From: Candidatus Poseidoniaceae archaeon
Lineage (GTDB): Archaea; Thermoplasmatota; Poseidoniia; Poseidoniales; Poseidoniaceae
DNA: 64,000 nucleotides
NCBI GenBank assembly: GCA_938030705.1
Contig: CALHIR010000039.1
Span: 1-64,000, forward strand
Reading direction: 5' to 3'
The notes beneath the pieces are model-generated. The model ran no database searches. It was not told where the DNA came from and was given only the letters and a program-made list of their open reading frames with translations. This document shows, piece by piece, positions 1 to 11,000 of this stretch (the first letter of the stretch is position 1; each line of letters begins with the position of its first letter). The position numbers and the translations under genes were made by a program.

Positions 1-1
1 C

Positions 2-151
2 TACGTTCGTGGTGTTTACCTTCCAGGCTTCGAAGTCGTTCCTGCCATCTCGATGATCGCCCTCGCTGGCGCTGTGGCTGGCCGACGCTTCCTCAACACC
101 GAAGAAGACGGTGAGGAAGAAGTCTGGCGAGAGTCGGCTCCCGGCCTTTGA
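2..151 (+). CDS. C-terminal end of a surface protein with a PGF-CTERM-like anchor (partial)
   Basis: Only the last 49 codons are present; the gene begins upstream of the window. The visible tail reads LPGFEVV followed by a hydrophobic stretch of about 16 residues, then GRR and an acidic tail ending at TGA (149-151). A PGF tripeptide, a transmembrane segment and an Arg pair are the plan of archaeal PGF-CTERM signals, which archaeosortases process to attach surface proteins to lipid. The tail after the Arg pair is about 20 residues, longer and more acidic than in haloarchaeal examples, so it may simply be a single-pass anchor. The frame is open from base 2 and shares its amino-acid style with the other envelope proteins here. 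Confidence 0.6.
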   Translation, partial: YVRGVYLPGFEVVPAISMIALAGAVAGRRFLNTEEDGEEEVWRESAPGL

Positions 152-241
152 CAGACCCTCTGCAAAACCGTTCCCTGCGACTCATACAGGGGTTGGATTC
201 ATAACACCGTTCGCAAAACGATGCGATAACGGGGATTGACC

Positions 242-1453
242 ATGGGTGGATTACTGGACAAAGCCAACGCAGCCAAAGAAACTGAAACAGAGGCAAAAGC
301 GGCTGAGCCTCAGCCAGTTGTTGCCAAATCGGCACCAGAGCCAGTAGCTCAGAAAACGGGCGCTGCTTCACCCCCGGGCGACGGCGGTTCGCTTTTCGAG
401 AGGTTCAGTAAACCAGGAATGGCCCTTGGTGGTCTGGCATTCATATTCACATGGTTCCTCGGAAGTTACGCATTGGAAGACCTCACTGGACCGGTTCCCT
501 TTGGTCTAGTTGTTCTCCTTATGTTCATCGGTTCTTTCTATCTTGTCTGGCAATCGGTTGACCGAGAAAAAACTGTGGTGCTTGCCGTTGGTTATCTCCT
601 GCTTGCGGGCGTTCCGTACGGTGTCGGTTTGCTCGGAGATGGATTCGTTGGGATTACGGATATTGATTACAACGAAGACGGGGATGAGTTGATGTTCAAA
701 GTACGTGGAAGTTTCAATTCCGTAGATATCTCCATTCGAGCAGATGGAACCGAGGTCTGGTCGGGGGGTGAAGATCTTTCCAACGAGATGAAGAATTTCA
801 AGATTCCAATCACTGAGATGTTTGCAGGAAACGGAGAATTGTTTGATGGAAATGCGGATGTGGAGTACACAATCTATGCTGAATCATCAAACGGTCTTAC
901 CAACGAAGTTCCCATACCCAGCAAACTCGTGACACGTGAGGCACAAGATGCAGGCATTCGTATTGCTCCGCTACAGAACAGCAACAACAACGATGAGTAT
1001 TTGGGTATCACGATTGAGGCATTGGTTGGCCTCATCAACCCTAACTTCAACAACAGCAACGGTGGCGGATTCCAAGCTGTCGGCCTCCGACCTATGAACG
1101 GTGATTACACCGTTGATGTCACGGTTAGTGGAGGTGATGCTTGGAGCGAGAGCACCATCACTGTTGATGAAGACACAGCCACATGGGCTTCCCAAAGCAC
1201 AGGCACCGGAAGTGCAACGACCACGGGTTGGTTTGGTTTGACGGGTACCGAAGAAGATGTCAACGGTGTGCTTTACCTCGACAAGAGTGATTTCTATGAT
1301 GACCCTGGTTGCTACACATTTACCGTTGACATCGTTAACACCGTGAGTCCAACCACAACTCACACAACCTCATGGAGTTGGGAAATTGATCTAAGCTCTG
1401 GGGACGGTGAAGCCAGTGTGGCAAAGGGCTTTGGTATCGGTGATACCTGTTAG
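242..1453 (+). CDS. Membrane protein with three N-terminal TM segments and an exported beta-rich domain, unknown function
   Basis: A protein of about 403 residues. I start at ATG 242 (MGGLLDK) rather than the in-frame TTG at 236. The first 60 residues are rich in Ala, Glu, Lys and Pro and probably cytoplasmic. Hydrophobic segments follow at about residues 60-80, 87-106 and 112-132. The rest is a Ser/Thr/Gly/Asn-rich, probably extracellular region with a pattern suggesting Ig-like or beta-sandwich domains, ending in GIGDTC. I recognise no enzymatic motif. The preceding 90 bases (152-241) are intergenic and would hold the promoter. Confidence 0.8.
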   Translation: MGGLLDKANAAKETETEAKAAEPQPVVAKSAPEPVAQKTGAASPPGDGGSLFERFSKPGMALGGLAFIFTWFLGSYALEDLTGPVPFGLVVLLMFIGSFYLVWQSVDREKTVVLAVGYLLLAGVPYGVGLLGDGFVGITDIDYNEDGDELMFKVRGSFNSVDISIRADGTEVWSGGEDLSNEMKNFKIPITEMFAGNGELFDGNADVEYTIYAESSNGLTNEVPIPSKLVTREAQDAGIRIAPLQNSNNNDEYLGITIEALVGLINPNFNNSNGGGFQAVGLRPMNGDYTVDVTVSGGDAWSESTITVDEDTATWASQSTGTGSATTTGWFGLTGTEEDVNGVLYLDKSDFYDDPGCYTFTVDIVNTVSPTTTHTTSWSWEIDLSSGDGEASVAKGFGIGDTC

Positions 1454-1508
1454 TTGGACAGAATTACCGGCTAAAGGCTGATGAAGCCGTTTCGTCTAGG
1501 ATTCTTCC

Positions 1509-1694
1509 ATGGAGGAGACGTTCTGGTCGCTTGAGGAGGATGCGGACCTCCCACCGCCTGTCAAAGCCACAGGTCAACCTGAACGGTCAACATCGGCTCA
1601 ACAGCCTTCTGCTCACAACGGGGTGGACATCATTCCGCTCAAGCATACATTCGACGATATCATTGCGTTCGCTGTTTGTTTGTCCCAACAGTGA
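1509..1694 (+). CDS. Possible small protein, 61 aa, unknown
   Basis: A short frame between two convergent genes. It starts with ATG preceded by AGGATTC, a weak ribosome-binding-like stretch, and stops two bases before the end of the minus-strand surface gene. The product is acidic at its N-terminus (MEETFWSLEEDAD), with a Pro/Ser/Gln-rich middle. There is no recognisable domain, and it may be chance coding in a 243-base spacer. Confidence 0.3.
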   Translation: MEETFWSLEEDADLPPPVKATGQPERSTSAQQPSAHNGVDIIPLKHTFDDIIAFAVCLSQQ

Positions 1695-1696
1695 AT

Positions 1697-3505
1697 CTAG
1701 TCCTTGCTTTCCTGTTGAAGGTCGTAAATCGATGAGGTTGAATCTTCTTCCATCTCTTCTGAGGCTTCCTCATCATCATCTTCCTCTTCTTCGACTCCAT
1801 CGTCATGGGCATCCGACGTTTCATCGTCTTCGGTGCTGTCTACGACATGGTCTTCTTCGTGCAGCGTGTAGGCCTTTGGCTGTGCCTGTCTGCGAGTTTG
1901 CGAAGCAATGAACAAGGCAAGACCAACGAAGCCTGCGAGAGCGACAATCAAGATAATGAGGGGGAAGTCTTCGATTTCCTCTTCGTATTCCCATGTTATG
2001 ATATCTGAATCCGCACCGGTGGTGTCAACAACCAAATCCGAGATTCCGCTCAAAGCCGAGGGTAGCAATGGTTTGCAGGTCAGGGTGACCTCACCGGCTT
2101 CGTACATGTACCACGTGAACGGCACATCCTTGGATTCACCAGCCGTCAAACTGACCACGATTTGGGTTGTATCAACAACCTCGTCACCGTTGTAGCACCA
2201 AATACTCACGCCTGAAACATCCGCATCACCGGTGTTCGAGACGCTGACCATGCCAGAAACACTCTTGTTGGCAACGGCCGTGGTTGATTCAGGTGAAACA
2301 GAAGTCACCGCAACGTAAGGGAGGTCCAATTCGATGCTGCCTTCGGTCGTGGAGGGGGCGTCAATCGTTTTGGAGAAGGTCCCCCAACTGCTTGTGATGG
2401 AAAGGGTGATGGTCGCCTCCTCTTGGTGGAGAACGCCGTCGCCGTCCATCCATTCCACCATTCGCTTCCACTCGTTGGTCGCTCCGGGTTCTACGAAGAT
2501 AATGTCACCGTTTTCATCGGTCAAATCGTTCCAATCGTTTGCTCTGTAGCCGATGTCATAAATGTCAAGGCTGCCGTTTGGAATGTTGGTGGAAAGACTG
2601 CGTTGTGAGAGAAGTCGGACCCAAGCATCGGTGGTGCCGCCGGTCCCCTGGCTGTTGGTGTAGGTGATTTGCGCCTGATCGTGAAGGATGATGTCTTCGT
2701 CCGACCTCGACCCACTGATGATGCTGTTGAGCACGGCCACCGATGAGGTGGACGCCGCCTCGACCGGTGCACTTCCAACCAGTTCCGTATTGTCGAACCG
2801 GCAGAGTCCTTCGCAGCGAATGTCTGCGCCAGAGATGGTGCTGCTGGTGGCCGTGAAGTCGCCGTGAGCTGTGATGTTGAATCCTGATTGGAACCAGTAC
2901 AGTGGGGCGTCCGACGCCTCAATGTCTTGTGCGAGGAGCGTCTCGGTGTTTCCTCCTCCGTAAATCGCCTTGGCCCAGAGTACATAGGTGGGCGTGAAAT
3001 AATACGAATCAAAGGTGATGATGAGGTCCGTGTTGTTCAACGGGGCATCAAATTGGACAATGTCAAGGCCGGAAGCGTTGATCGTTTCGTTTCCGAGGGT
3101 GATGTTCATCTTGGAGCTCGCATCGATTGCATGGTTGAATTTCAGTTGAAGGGCACCCTCGTCAGCCAAATCGCCAAAATTGAGGGTCAACGTGGCAAAC
3201 ATGCTGTTGACCATCAGGCCTGCGTTAAGGTCGTCGCTCAGCAGGGCGCCGTTGGTGACGACCAATTGCCCACCGTCCTCCACGGTGATGGACGAACCCG
3301 TCTCCATGGTGATGTTGGCGTTCACGGTCAAGGTTGAACCGCTGGACACCACGACATGGCCGTTCATATGAGCATCTTCGGTCCATGTCTCCGAAGATGC
3401 GATGGTGTTTGTCTCTCCTCCTGCCGGTGGAGCGGCAGCAGCCAGAGGGGCCGTGAGGAAAAGCAGACTCAGGATGAGGGCGAGCGGATGAAGTCGTGTT
3501 CGCAT
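1697..3505 (-). CDS. Single-pass surface protein with acidic cytoplasmic tail
   Basis: A protein of 602 residues with a clear Sec signal peptide (MRTRLHPLALILSLLFL then an Ala-rich cleavage region). The exported part is rich in Thr, Ser, Asn and Asp. The N-terminal half has beta-solenoid-like wording (SGSTLTVNANITMETGSSI). A CARDB/Ig-like domain lies around residues 390-490 (SVSNTGDADVSGV). A transmembrane helix near residues 520-540 (FPLIILIVALAGFVGLALF) is followed by basic residues and a tail dominated by Asp and Glu. The topology is outside domain, one membrane pass, acidic cytoplasmic tail. Its ligand is unknown. It is divergent from purD across about 100 bases. Confidence 0.85.
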   Translation of the reverse strand: MRTRLHPLALILSLLFLTAPLAAAAPPAGGETNTIASSETWTEDAHMNGHVVVSSGSTLTVNANITMETGSSITVEDGGQLVVTNGALLSDDLNAGLMVNSMFATLTLNFGDLADEGALQLKFNHAIDASSKMNITLGNETINASGLDIVQFDAPLNNTDLIITFDSYYFTPTYVLWAKAIYGGGNTETLLAQDIEASDAPLYWFQSGFNITAHGDFTATSSTISGADIRCEGLCRFDNTELVGSAPVEAASTSSVAVLNSIISGSRSDEDIILHDQAQITYTNSQGTGGTTDAWVRLLSQRSLSTNIPNGSLDIYDIGYRANDWNDLTDENGDIIFVEPGATNEWKRMVEWMDGDGVLHQEEATITLSITSSWGTFSKTIDAPSTTEGSIELDLPYVAVTSVSPESTTAVANKSVSGMVSVSNTGDADVSGVSIWCYNGDEVVDTTQIVVSLTAGESKDVPFTWYMYEAGEVTLTCKPLLPSALSGISDLVVDTTGADSDIITWEYEEEIEDFPLIILIVALAGFVGLALFIASQTRRQAQPKAYTLHEEDHVVDSTEDDETSDAHDDGVEEEEDDDEEASEEMEEDSTSSIYDLQQESKD

Positions 3506-3574
3506 GGCCCTTTCACTTTCTCTTGGTGGATAAGCATTCTTCCAGTTTGGTCGTACAAGATGGGCTCGCGAAGG

Positions 3575-3583
3575 GCTTATTCA
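3575..3583 (+). promoter_or_regulatory. TATA-like element of purD
   Basis: GCTTATTCA lies 23-31 bases upstream of the purD ATG at 3606. This is the usual archaeal TATA-to-start-site distance, and no ribosome-binding sequence stands before the ATG. Together these suggest a leaderless or nearly leaderless transcript. This is inference from spacing only. Confidence 0.45.
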
Positions 3584-3605
3584 ATGCCGGGATGCCCGCC
3601 AATGC

Positions 3606-4880
3606 ATGAATGGAGCAACGGTGGTCGTCGTCGGCGGCGGTGGACGGGAACATGCGCTCTGCCTGTCTCTAAATGCGTCTGCCCGTGTGGATGCTCTTCA
3701 CTGTGTTCCGGGAAACGCTGGAACCGCCCAAATCGCCACGAATCACACCTTGGGCATGGACATTGTTGGCCTGGTCGGGCTGGCGGTGCAACTCAAAGCC
3801 GATTTGGTGGTTGTGGGTCCTGAGGCCCCGTTGTGTGATGGTCTGGCCGATGCGTGCCATGAAGCCGGCATTCCCTGTTTTGGTCCGGTGGCGGCGCTCG
3901 CTCATTTGGAAGGGTCAAAACTCCATGCCAAGCAGACGATGGAGGAAGCCGGTGTTCCGACTGCGGCTTATCAGCGCCTTGACGCTGCCAGTGACCTCGA
4001 TGCGGCCTTGGATGCTTTTGCTGGCGACCCTTGGGTGGTCAAGCGAGATGTGTTGGCCGGTGGAAAAGGCGTGGTCGTTACCTCTGACAGAGGCGAAGCC
4101 AAGGCCTTCATCGAAGCCTCCATCAAGTCGGACGGTTTTGTGCTGTTGGAAGCCTTTCTCCCGGGCGAGGAAGCGAGCATGCTCGTGGTCATGGACGGCA
4201 CGGCCTACCGTACACTTCCTGCGAGTCAGGACCACAAACGGGCTTACGACGGGGACGAAGGGCCCAACACGGGAGGCATGGGGGCCTACTGCCCTGCCCC
4301 GGTCGTTTCTGCCAGCGTTCACGAAAAAATCGTCCAGCGCATCGTTGAACCGATGCATCGTCATCTTGCACGTCAAGACACCCCCTATCGGGGTGTGCTC
4401 TTTATTGGCTTGATGATCGATGAACACAACGACCCCTACGTGGTCGAATTTAACGTTCGTTTTGGCGACCCAGAATGCCAAGTGACCCTCCCGCTGCTGA
4501 AAACCGACATGTACGCCCTCCTTCACGGGGCGGCGACCGACGGCCTTGGAGATGTCACCCTCGAACTTCATGCCGGTTCAGCGGTCACCGTGGTCCTTGC
4601 CTCCGAGGGATACCCTGCTTCCCCCATCAAAGGGCGCCCGCTTCGTGGGCTTGATTCACTGCTGGAGAAGACGAGTTACGGTCAAGCTTGGGTCAATTTT
4701 GCAGGCGTTTCAACCGATGAAAACGGTCAGTTCATCGCCTCCGGAGGTCGTGTTCTTTCCTGCACAGCCCTTGGTGCCGACCTTTCCGTCACCCAACAAA
4801 CATCCTACGAATTGATGAACGCCATCAGCCTAGAAGGCGGCCATTTCCGAACCGATATCGCCCATCGGGCCATCGACTAA
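3606..4880 (+). CDS. purD: Phosphoribosylamine-glycine ligase (GAR synthetase)
   Basis: A 424-residue ATP-grasp enzyme of de novo purine synthesis that joins glycine to 5-phosphoribosylamine to give GAR. The N-terminal GGGGREHAL motif (residues 8-16), the PEAPLCDGLAD segment, the ATP-grasp glycine-rich loop VLAGGKGVVV, the GPNTGGMGAY signature and FNVRFGDPE metal/ATP site are all intact, and the length is normal for PurD. ATG 3606 is the only start that keeps the N-terminal beta strand intact. No other purine gene is visible nearby, so it appears monocistronic with its own TATA-like element. Confidence 0.97.
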   Translation: MNGATVVVVGGGGREHALCLSLNASARVDALHCVPGNAGTAQIATNHTLGMDIVGLVGLAVQLKADLVVVGPEAPLCDGLADACHEAGIPCFGPVAALAHLEGSKLHAKQTMEEAGVPTAAYQRLDAASDLDAALDAFAGDPWVVKRDVLAGGKGVVVTSDRGEAKAFIEASIKSDGFVLLEAFLPGEEASMLVVMDGTAYRTLPASQDHKRAYDGDEGPNTGGMGAYCPAPVVSASVHEKIVQRIVEPMHRHLARQDTPYRGVLFIGLMIDEHNDPYVVEFNVRFGDPECQVTLPLLKTDMYALLHGAATDGLGDVTLELHAGSAVTVVLASEGYPASPIKGRPLRGLDSLLEKTSYGQAWVNFAGVSTDENGQFIASGGRVLSCTALGADLSVTQQTSYELMNAISLEGGHFRTDIAHRAID

Positions 4881-4940
4881 AATTCCATGAATCACGCCCC
4901 TCCTCAAAACGCCTGAAAAAGAGCGACTGAACCACCGTCC

Positions 4941-4950
4941 GCTTTTATGA
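4941..4950 (+). promoter_or_regulatory. TATA-like element upstream of the AglB-like gene
   Basis: GCTTTTATGA lies in the 147-base spacer after purD, 78-87 bases before the ATG at 5028. This leaves a leader of roughly 55 bases that contains GAGGGA eight bases before the ATG, a plausible ribosome-binding site. The spacer holds nothing else I recognise. Confidence 0.4.
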
Positions 4951-5027
4951 AACAGGCATCTTCAAAAGGGGTTCAGAAGTGGCCAAGGACGCCAGCCTTG
5001 AGGCTGGACCTAAAATGAGGGATACAA

Positions 5028-8000
5028 ATGGAAGAAGAAACGGAAACGAAGGCTGAACAGCCTACTGCCATCATGGGGTTGCTACTTGCACCTCTGGCCG
5101 TGCTGCTCGCTCTTGCCACCACCAAAGTCGTAGGCATTGAGTACGACTTGACATTGAACAACATGATGCCGATGCTCGTCGTCGCCATCGCATCCATGCT
5201 GGCCTTGGTGCCACGCATTGTTCTGGCATCACGACCCGACTTGTCCACCTCCACCGTTTCCCTCGGCGTGTTGGTTTTTGCCCTTGTCGGTGCTGAAGGC
5301 CTCTACATGTTTGCGGGTGTTGACGCCGTTGCTGCATTGATGTTTGCCGTCGTGCTCGTTCTGGGCTCGAACCTTGACCAACGCGGCCGCCATGAGTGGA
5401 TGACCGCCTTGGCTTTCGGTGCTGTTGGCTTTTGGCTGGCACTGGCCGCTGCAGGCGATGCCCTTGCTGCCCTTCCTTCCACCTACTCGATGGAAAGCGG
5501 GCAATTGGTCTCCACCATGAACTTGGAACGCCAAGCCACGGCTTACGTGTTCTTTGCTTACCTGTCGTTGTTCACCGTGGCCGGTTTGCTCGCTGGTGTG
5601 ATCGCTCGTGGCGTCTTGAATCCCGCCGCCTCAGAAGGATGGTTTTCGTTCTTGGGCCAAAAGACTGGGTTTAACCGAAACGCCCTCCCCTTGATGGTGG
5701 CCCTCGGTGTTTGGATTCTCGCGTTCGCTGGTTCACTCTACCACTTCAACTCGGTCAGCGTTGTTGACCAGTTGGGCATCACCACTGAAGAAGGATACCA
5801 CGGCTACATCGGCTATTGGACGGCCTTCCTCACCGGTGTCGTTGCGCTCATTGTCGCCGGCATGGTGGCTGAACGCTGGTTCACTCGTGCCATGCTCATC
5901 GGCTCAATGTGGGGACTCTACCAGGTGGCTGCCTGGTTTGAGGCTGGCATTTGGTACTCAGAAGACCTCGACGGAACGTGGGGCGCCTTGATTTGGCTTG
6001 GCTTCACGTTTTTCTTGGGCGCCGGAATCTACTACCTCGGCAATCACGAAAAGTACGGCGGTTGGGCCAACCTTGGAGAACACGAGCCATCACAGGCTCG
6101 TCTCTTCCTGCGCGCTCACGGAGCAAGCATGATGGTGGCCATGGCCTTCTTCATCGGCCTTGCCATCCGCATTCAGTGGTACGCTGTCCCATCAATGAAC
6201 GCCTTTGGAACCGGTAACTGGGACATGACCGGGGGTTCTGACCCGTGGTACATGAAGCGTGTTGTCGACTATATCTTGGCCAACAACGCCCACCTGGTTG
6301 TAGACGCTGACCGATGGTACCCCGTCGGTGGCATCAACCCCCGACCACCGCTCTTCACGTGGTCAATGGCCATTGGCGCCATGTTGCTCGAGCCGTTTAT
6401 CGGTACACCCGAAGATGCCGTTTGGTGGAGCATGCTCGCTCTGCCTGCTTTGTACGGCGCTCTGACGGTCTTCCCGATCGCCGCCATCGCCCGTGATCAC
6501 TTCGGAAAGGGCGCAGGCGTTCTGGCCGCATGGCTCATCGCTTTCATGCCGGCTCACGTCACCCACTCGACGTGGGCCCTGGCTGACCACGACTCCTTCG
6601 TGATGCTCTTCATCTCTGTTGGCTTCATGTATTGGCTGCGTGCAGTGAAATATTCCGGGTCTGCCCGTATCACCAAAACCATCTCAATTCACCCCTTGTC
6701 GTTCCTTCGTGCCTTTGGCGACGTTGCGAAGTATCGCCAAGCGGCCATGGCCAACGCCGTGTTGGCTGGTGTTGCTTTCGGTATCGTCTCACTGGGTTGG
6801 AAAGGGTTCGTTGTCGCTCCTTCGATTTTGTTCTTGGCCTACGCTCTGCAAGTCGCTCTGAACATGTTCCGTCGTCGCGATTCCACAACCTTGAGCGTGA
6901 TGTTCCTCGTCATGTTGGCCACCACGTTCTTGATGGCCATCCCGTTCTATGCCCATCCACAATTCGACCTCGTGTTCGATGGAACTGGCCTGCAACCCTT
7001 CCTGTTCATCTTCGGCTTCACGTTGGCCATTTCCTTCGTGACCACCGGGTTCCGAGACAAGCCTTGGTTGTTGGTCCTTGGTACACTTGCAGCACTTGCT
7101 ACCGTGTTCTTTGCCGTTCTCTACGTGCTCAAGGCACTGGATATTTCCAACGCTTGGGACGTCTTGCTCACCGGCAGCGGCTACTTCACAAAGACCAAGA
7201 TTTTCGGTACCGTTGCTGAAGCAAACGCACCAAACCGTGCGCAACTCTTTGCCTCGTTTGGTCCCATCACCTTCATGCTGGCCCTGATCATGGGCGGCGG
7301 CTTGCTCTGGCGAGGTTTGCGAAGCCGAAACGCCACCGCCTTGGTGTTTGGTGTTTGGGTCTTCGCTGCGACCTTCATGGCTTGGAACGCTGCTCGTTTC
7401 ATGTTCAACGCTACGCCCATCATGGCCGTTCTTGGTGCTGCAGGCATCATGTCGTTCTGGCAGTGGGCCAACTGGAGCGGGCTTGTTCGTTCGTGGAAGA
7501 AATTCGGCATTCGAACACCAGCGGACCGGATTTCCGGCGCACGAAAGGCCGTATGGCGAACACCGCAGTTCTCTGCTGTGTTCTTAGTGATGATCATGAT
7601 CTTCGGTCAACAAGCGACCTATGGTTTGGATTCCGCCATTCCAGGCACGTCCAACCAAGAGTCTGAAATCGATGAGCGCATCTACAACATCGTTCCTGAT
7701 ATTCTCCGCTTTGACGGCCTTGGCTTTTCCATTCTTGACAGCAGCAACTACGACGGCCGTTGGTACTTAGGGAGCTTTGGTTCATCCTTCAACGATAACG
7801 GATGGAACGCCGCTTACGATTGGTTGGCCAACCAGGATACAGACATGGCTTATTCGGATAAACCCGCCTTTGTTTCATGGTGGGACTACGGTTTCCAGGC
7901 CATGAGCACGGGTGAACACCCCTCGGTCTCTGACAACTTCCAGAACGGTATTCCCGCAACGGGTAACATGCTTTTGGCACGGAACCAAGACGATTTGACG

Positions 8001-11000
8001 GCCATGTTCATTTGGCAGTTGGCTGAAGGCGATCGCTCCTATGCCACTGAAGGCGAGGACTACCGTCTCACGCCGACTTTCGAAAACACGGTTAAGAAGT
8101 ACCTCTCTGAGGAGCAATACGACGATTTCCACACCATGCAGACCACCTTTGATGACACCATGATCGACTTCATTGAACTGCGTTCGTTCAATGTCCTCAA
8201 AACCAACCGAGACGTCGTCATGGCCGAAGGATACACCCATGAAGCCGGTGTGTTTGATGCCAGCACCAAGGTCTACAAGATTTGGAAAGGGAGCGAAATC
8301 ATTCCCTGTACGGATGCCGTTTCCACTTCGTGTGTCGGCGATGCATGGAGTTCTGAGGAGCAAGCTGACATCACGTTCAACAACAATGTCCGAACCTCTG
8401 AAGAAACGGTAGAGGGGCGCACGCACACCATCTTTGGTGAGTATTGGTACACCGATGATTTGCTTGACGAGTTCCTTTCTGTCTCAACGGCCCTTCACCG
8501 AAAGAACGCACGTTTGGCCATGACCACGCAACTGTTGACGGCTGCGTTTGATGCCAACTCCGACCATACCATCCACGACCTGTACAACGACCTGATCAAC
8601 CTTGAAGGTCTTTACAAGGTTCAGAATTACGAAGGGGCTCCCGGGGAAATGATTTCCCGAGACCACGAGATTCGGTACTTCGCTATCGATGACCGACTTT
8701 ACCCTCGTGCAGGTCGCTACACGGCTGACGCCAACTACAACCGCGGACAACCCATGGGTATCTTCGGGGCACCAACCATCCTCGCAGGCCAAGACATCAC
8801 CACCTACATGAACGAAGTTTACGAAACGGTTCGTGGAGACTTCCAGGATGAAATGACTCGAGAAGAAGTGGATGAAGCCATGCAAAAGGACTTCCTCAAC
8901 CAGCAAGCGGGTGCAGATATCGACCCCTTGCAAATCGAGGACGTGCGCGTGGACCACAATCCCGCTTTCTTTGATACCATGGTGGCCAGAACCTACGTTG
9001 GATACGGTGCTTCGACCCTCGGTCTAAACGCTGGCTCGAGCAACCCACAACCCTCTCAGCACTTCGGTCAATCGGGTTCACCCGGTACCATTCTGACCAA
9101 CGCTTTGCCGCTCCCAGGTGCGATGATGAACCATTTCGTCATCTCCAACTGGTACAGTGAGGTCCCTGAAGACCAAATTCAATCCACCAACACGCTTGTG
9201 AAGATCCTGAAGTACTATCCCGGTGCTGAACTGACCGGTCAAGTCACGATGAGTGATAACGGCGAAGGCCTTCCCGGCGTTCGTTTGCTCATTGAGCGTG
9301 ATGCATTCTCGGGCGAAGGCCCGGTGGACTTGGATGAGGACACTTACTGGGTCCCCATCGGCTTTGTTGACGCTGACGAAGACGGACACTACAAGTTCCT
9401 TGCACCCGCTGGAAAGATTCGAATTTCGGCCTTTGCCGGCGACTTTGACGCCAGTTCCGCCCGAGACAAGATTCGAGACGGTTCCTACGGTGAGCGCCTC
9501 GGCGACATTCTGACGGACACCAACGACGACCGTGAAATCAACGAAATCACGGCCATTCTTGGTCAAGTCGCTAACATGACTTGGTTAGGAGAAGCCCAAC
9601 TCAACGTCACTGCCGATCAGGCCAACCGAATGGTCGACCTGCAAGACACCCTTGACATCGCTGTAGAGAGTAGCGGTGTTTCCGGCACGGTCTCATGGTC
9701 CGGCGATGAAGCCTTCAACGGCGATCCCATTGCTGAAACAACCTTTGTTCTTCGAAATATTTGGTCGATGACTGACAACTACACGGTGGAAACCACCAGT
9801 GGTTCGTTCACCTCAGAGGAATCTCGCATCCTCCAAGGAACGGGTGAAGCCACCCTCGTCGAGAACGGTTCCTTTGACAGTGAAGGCATCGCTCTTGCAA
9901 GCAACTTCATCGGAGATTTCACTCGTGATATCGGCGACGAACGTACCTTCTTTGCAAACGGCACATGGACCGGATTTGGTATCATCGAGGCGACATGGGT
10001 TGAACCAACCGATGTGATCGCTTGTGATGTCGACAACGAATCCGACTCCGATAACCCCGTCCCCGTCATGCCCGCCAACGAGACCTTCTGTCTTATCGAC
10101 GACACCGGCGACACACCGTCCTACCGGCTTGAGGGAACGGTTGATGCCTTTGGTACATTCACGTCCGAAGGAACCTCAACGCTCACTCGAACCTACGGCG
10201 ACGCCGATGCCGGTCAAGGCGAGACCATCGAAGGCGCAGGTCTCTTTGAGGGAACGGGTACCTTCAACGGTACGGGCTTGTTCATCGGTGTGGGTACCTT
10301 CTCGGGCCCCATGGTCGAAGCCGGTTCGTTCTACAAGACGGGTCTGCTTCCCGGAACCTACAACATGATTGCACAACTTGCCAACGGAAAGGAAGTTCTT
10401 CTCCCAGACCCCGTTGAGATTGGCATTGACCCAACCTACGATCTGGCCATGACCATGCCGGGCGCTATCTTCAAGGACACCCTCAAAGATATGCACGGGG
10501 ATGCCATGCCCAACCAAACGATTGAGTTTGTTGATGTTGAACTCGGTGAAGCATATGCCGTCATGATCACCACCGATGAGGAAGGCAATTTCTCCTACGG
10601 TCCCGTCGCACCCGGCGAGTATTATTATCGCGGGGATGTTGACGGTGATGGCTGGTACGATTACAACGAATCCGCCTTTGTCAACGACGACATCACCAAC
10701 ATTACGTTGGCGTTGAACGTTCCTGATACAGCCGACGTGACCTTGACACTTGTCTCTCCGCTTGACCCAATCACGCAGGAACCCCTGTTTGATGTGGCCA
10801 ACCGTACCATCACGTTTGAGAACGAGCTGGATGTACTCCTTCCCGTCAATGTCACCAGTGATGAAAACGGCGAAATCTACGCTGAACTCCTGTTCGGTGT
10901 GTGGAACATCCGAGACGATGTTAACCCTGAGTTCGTTCTGTTTGACCAAATCGAATTGGAACCAGGCACTGAAGATATTGTTCGGGACGTCACGTATGCT

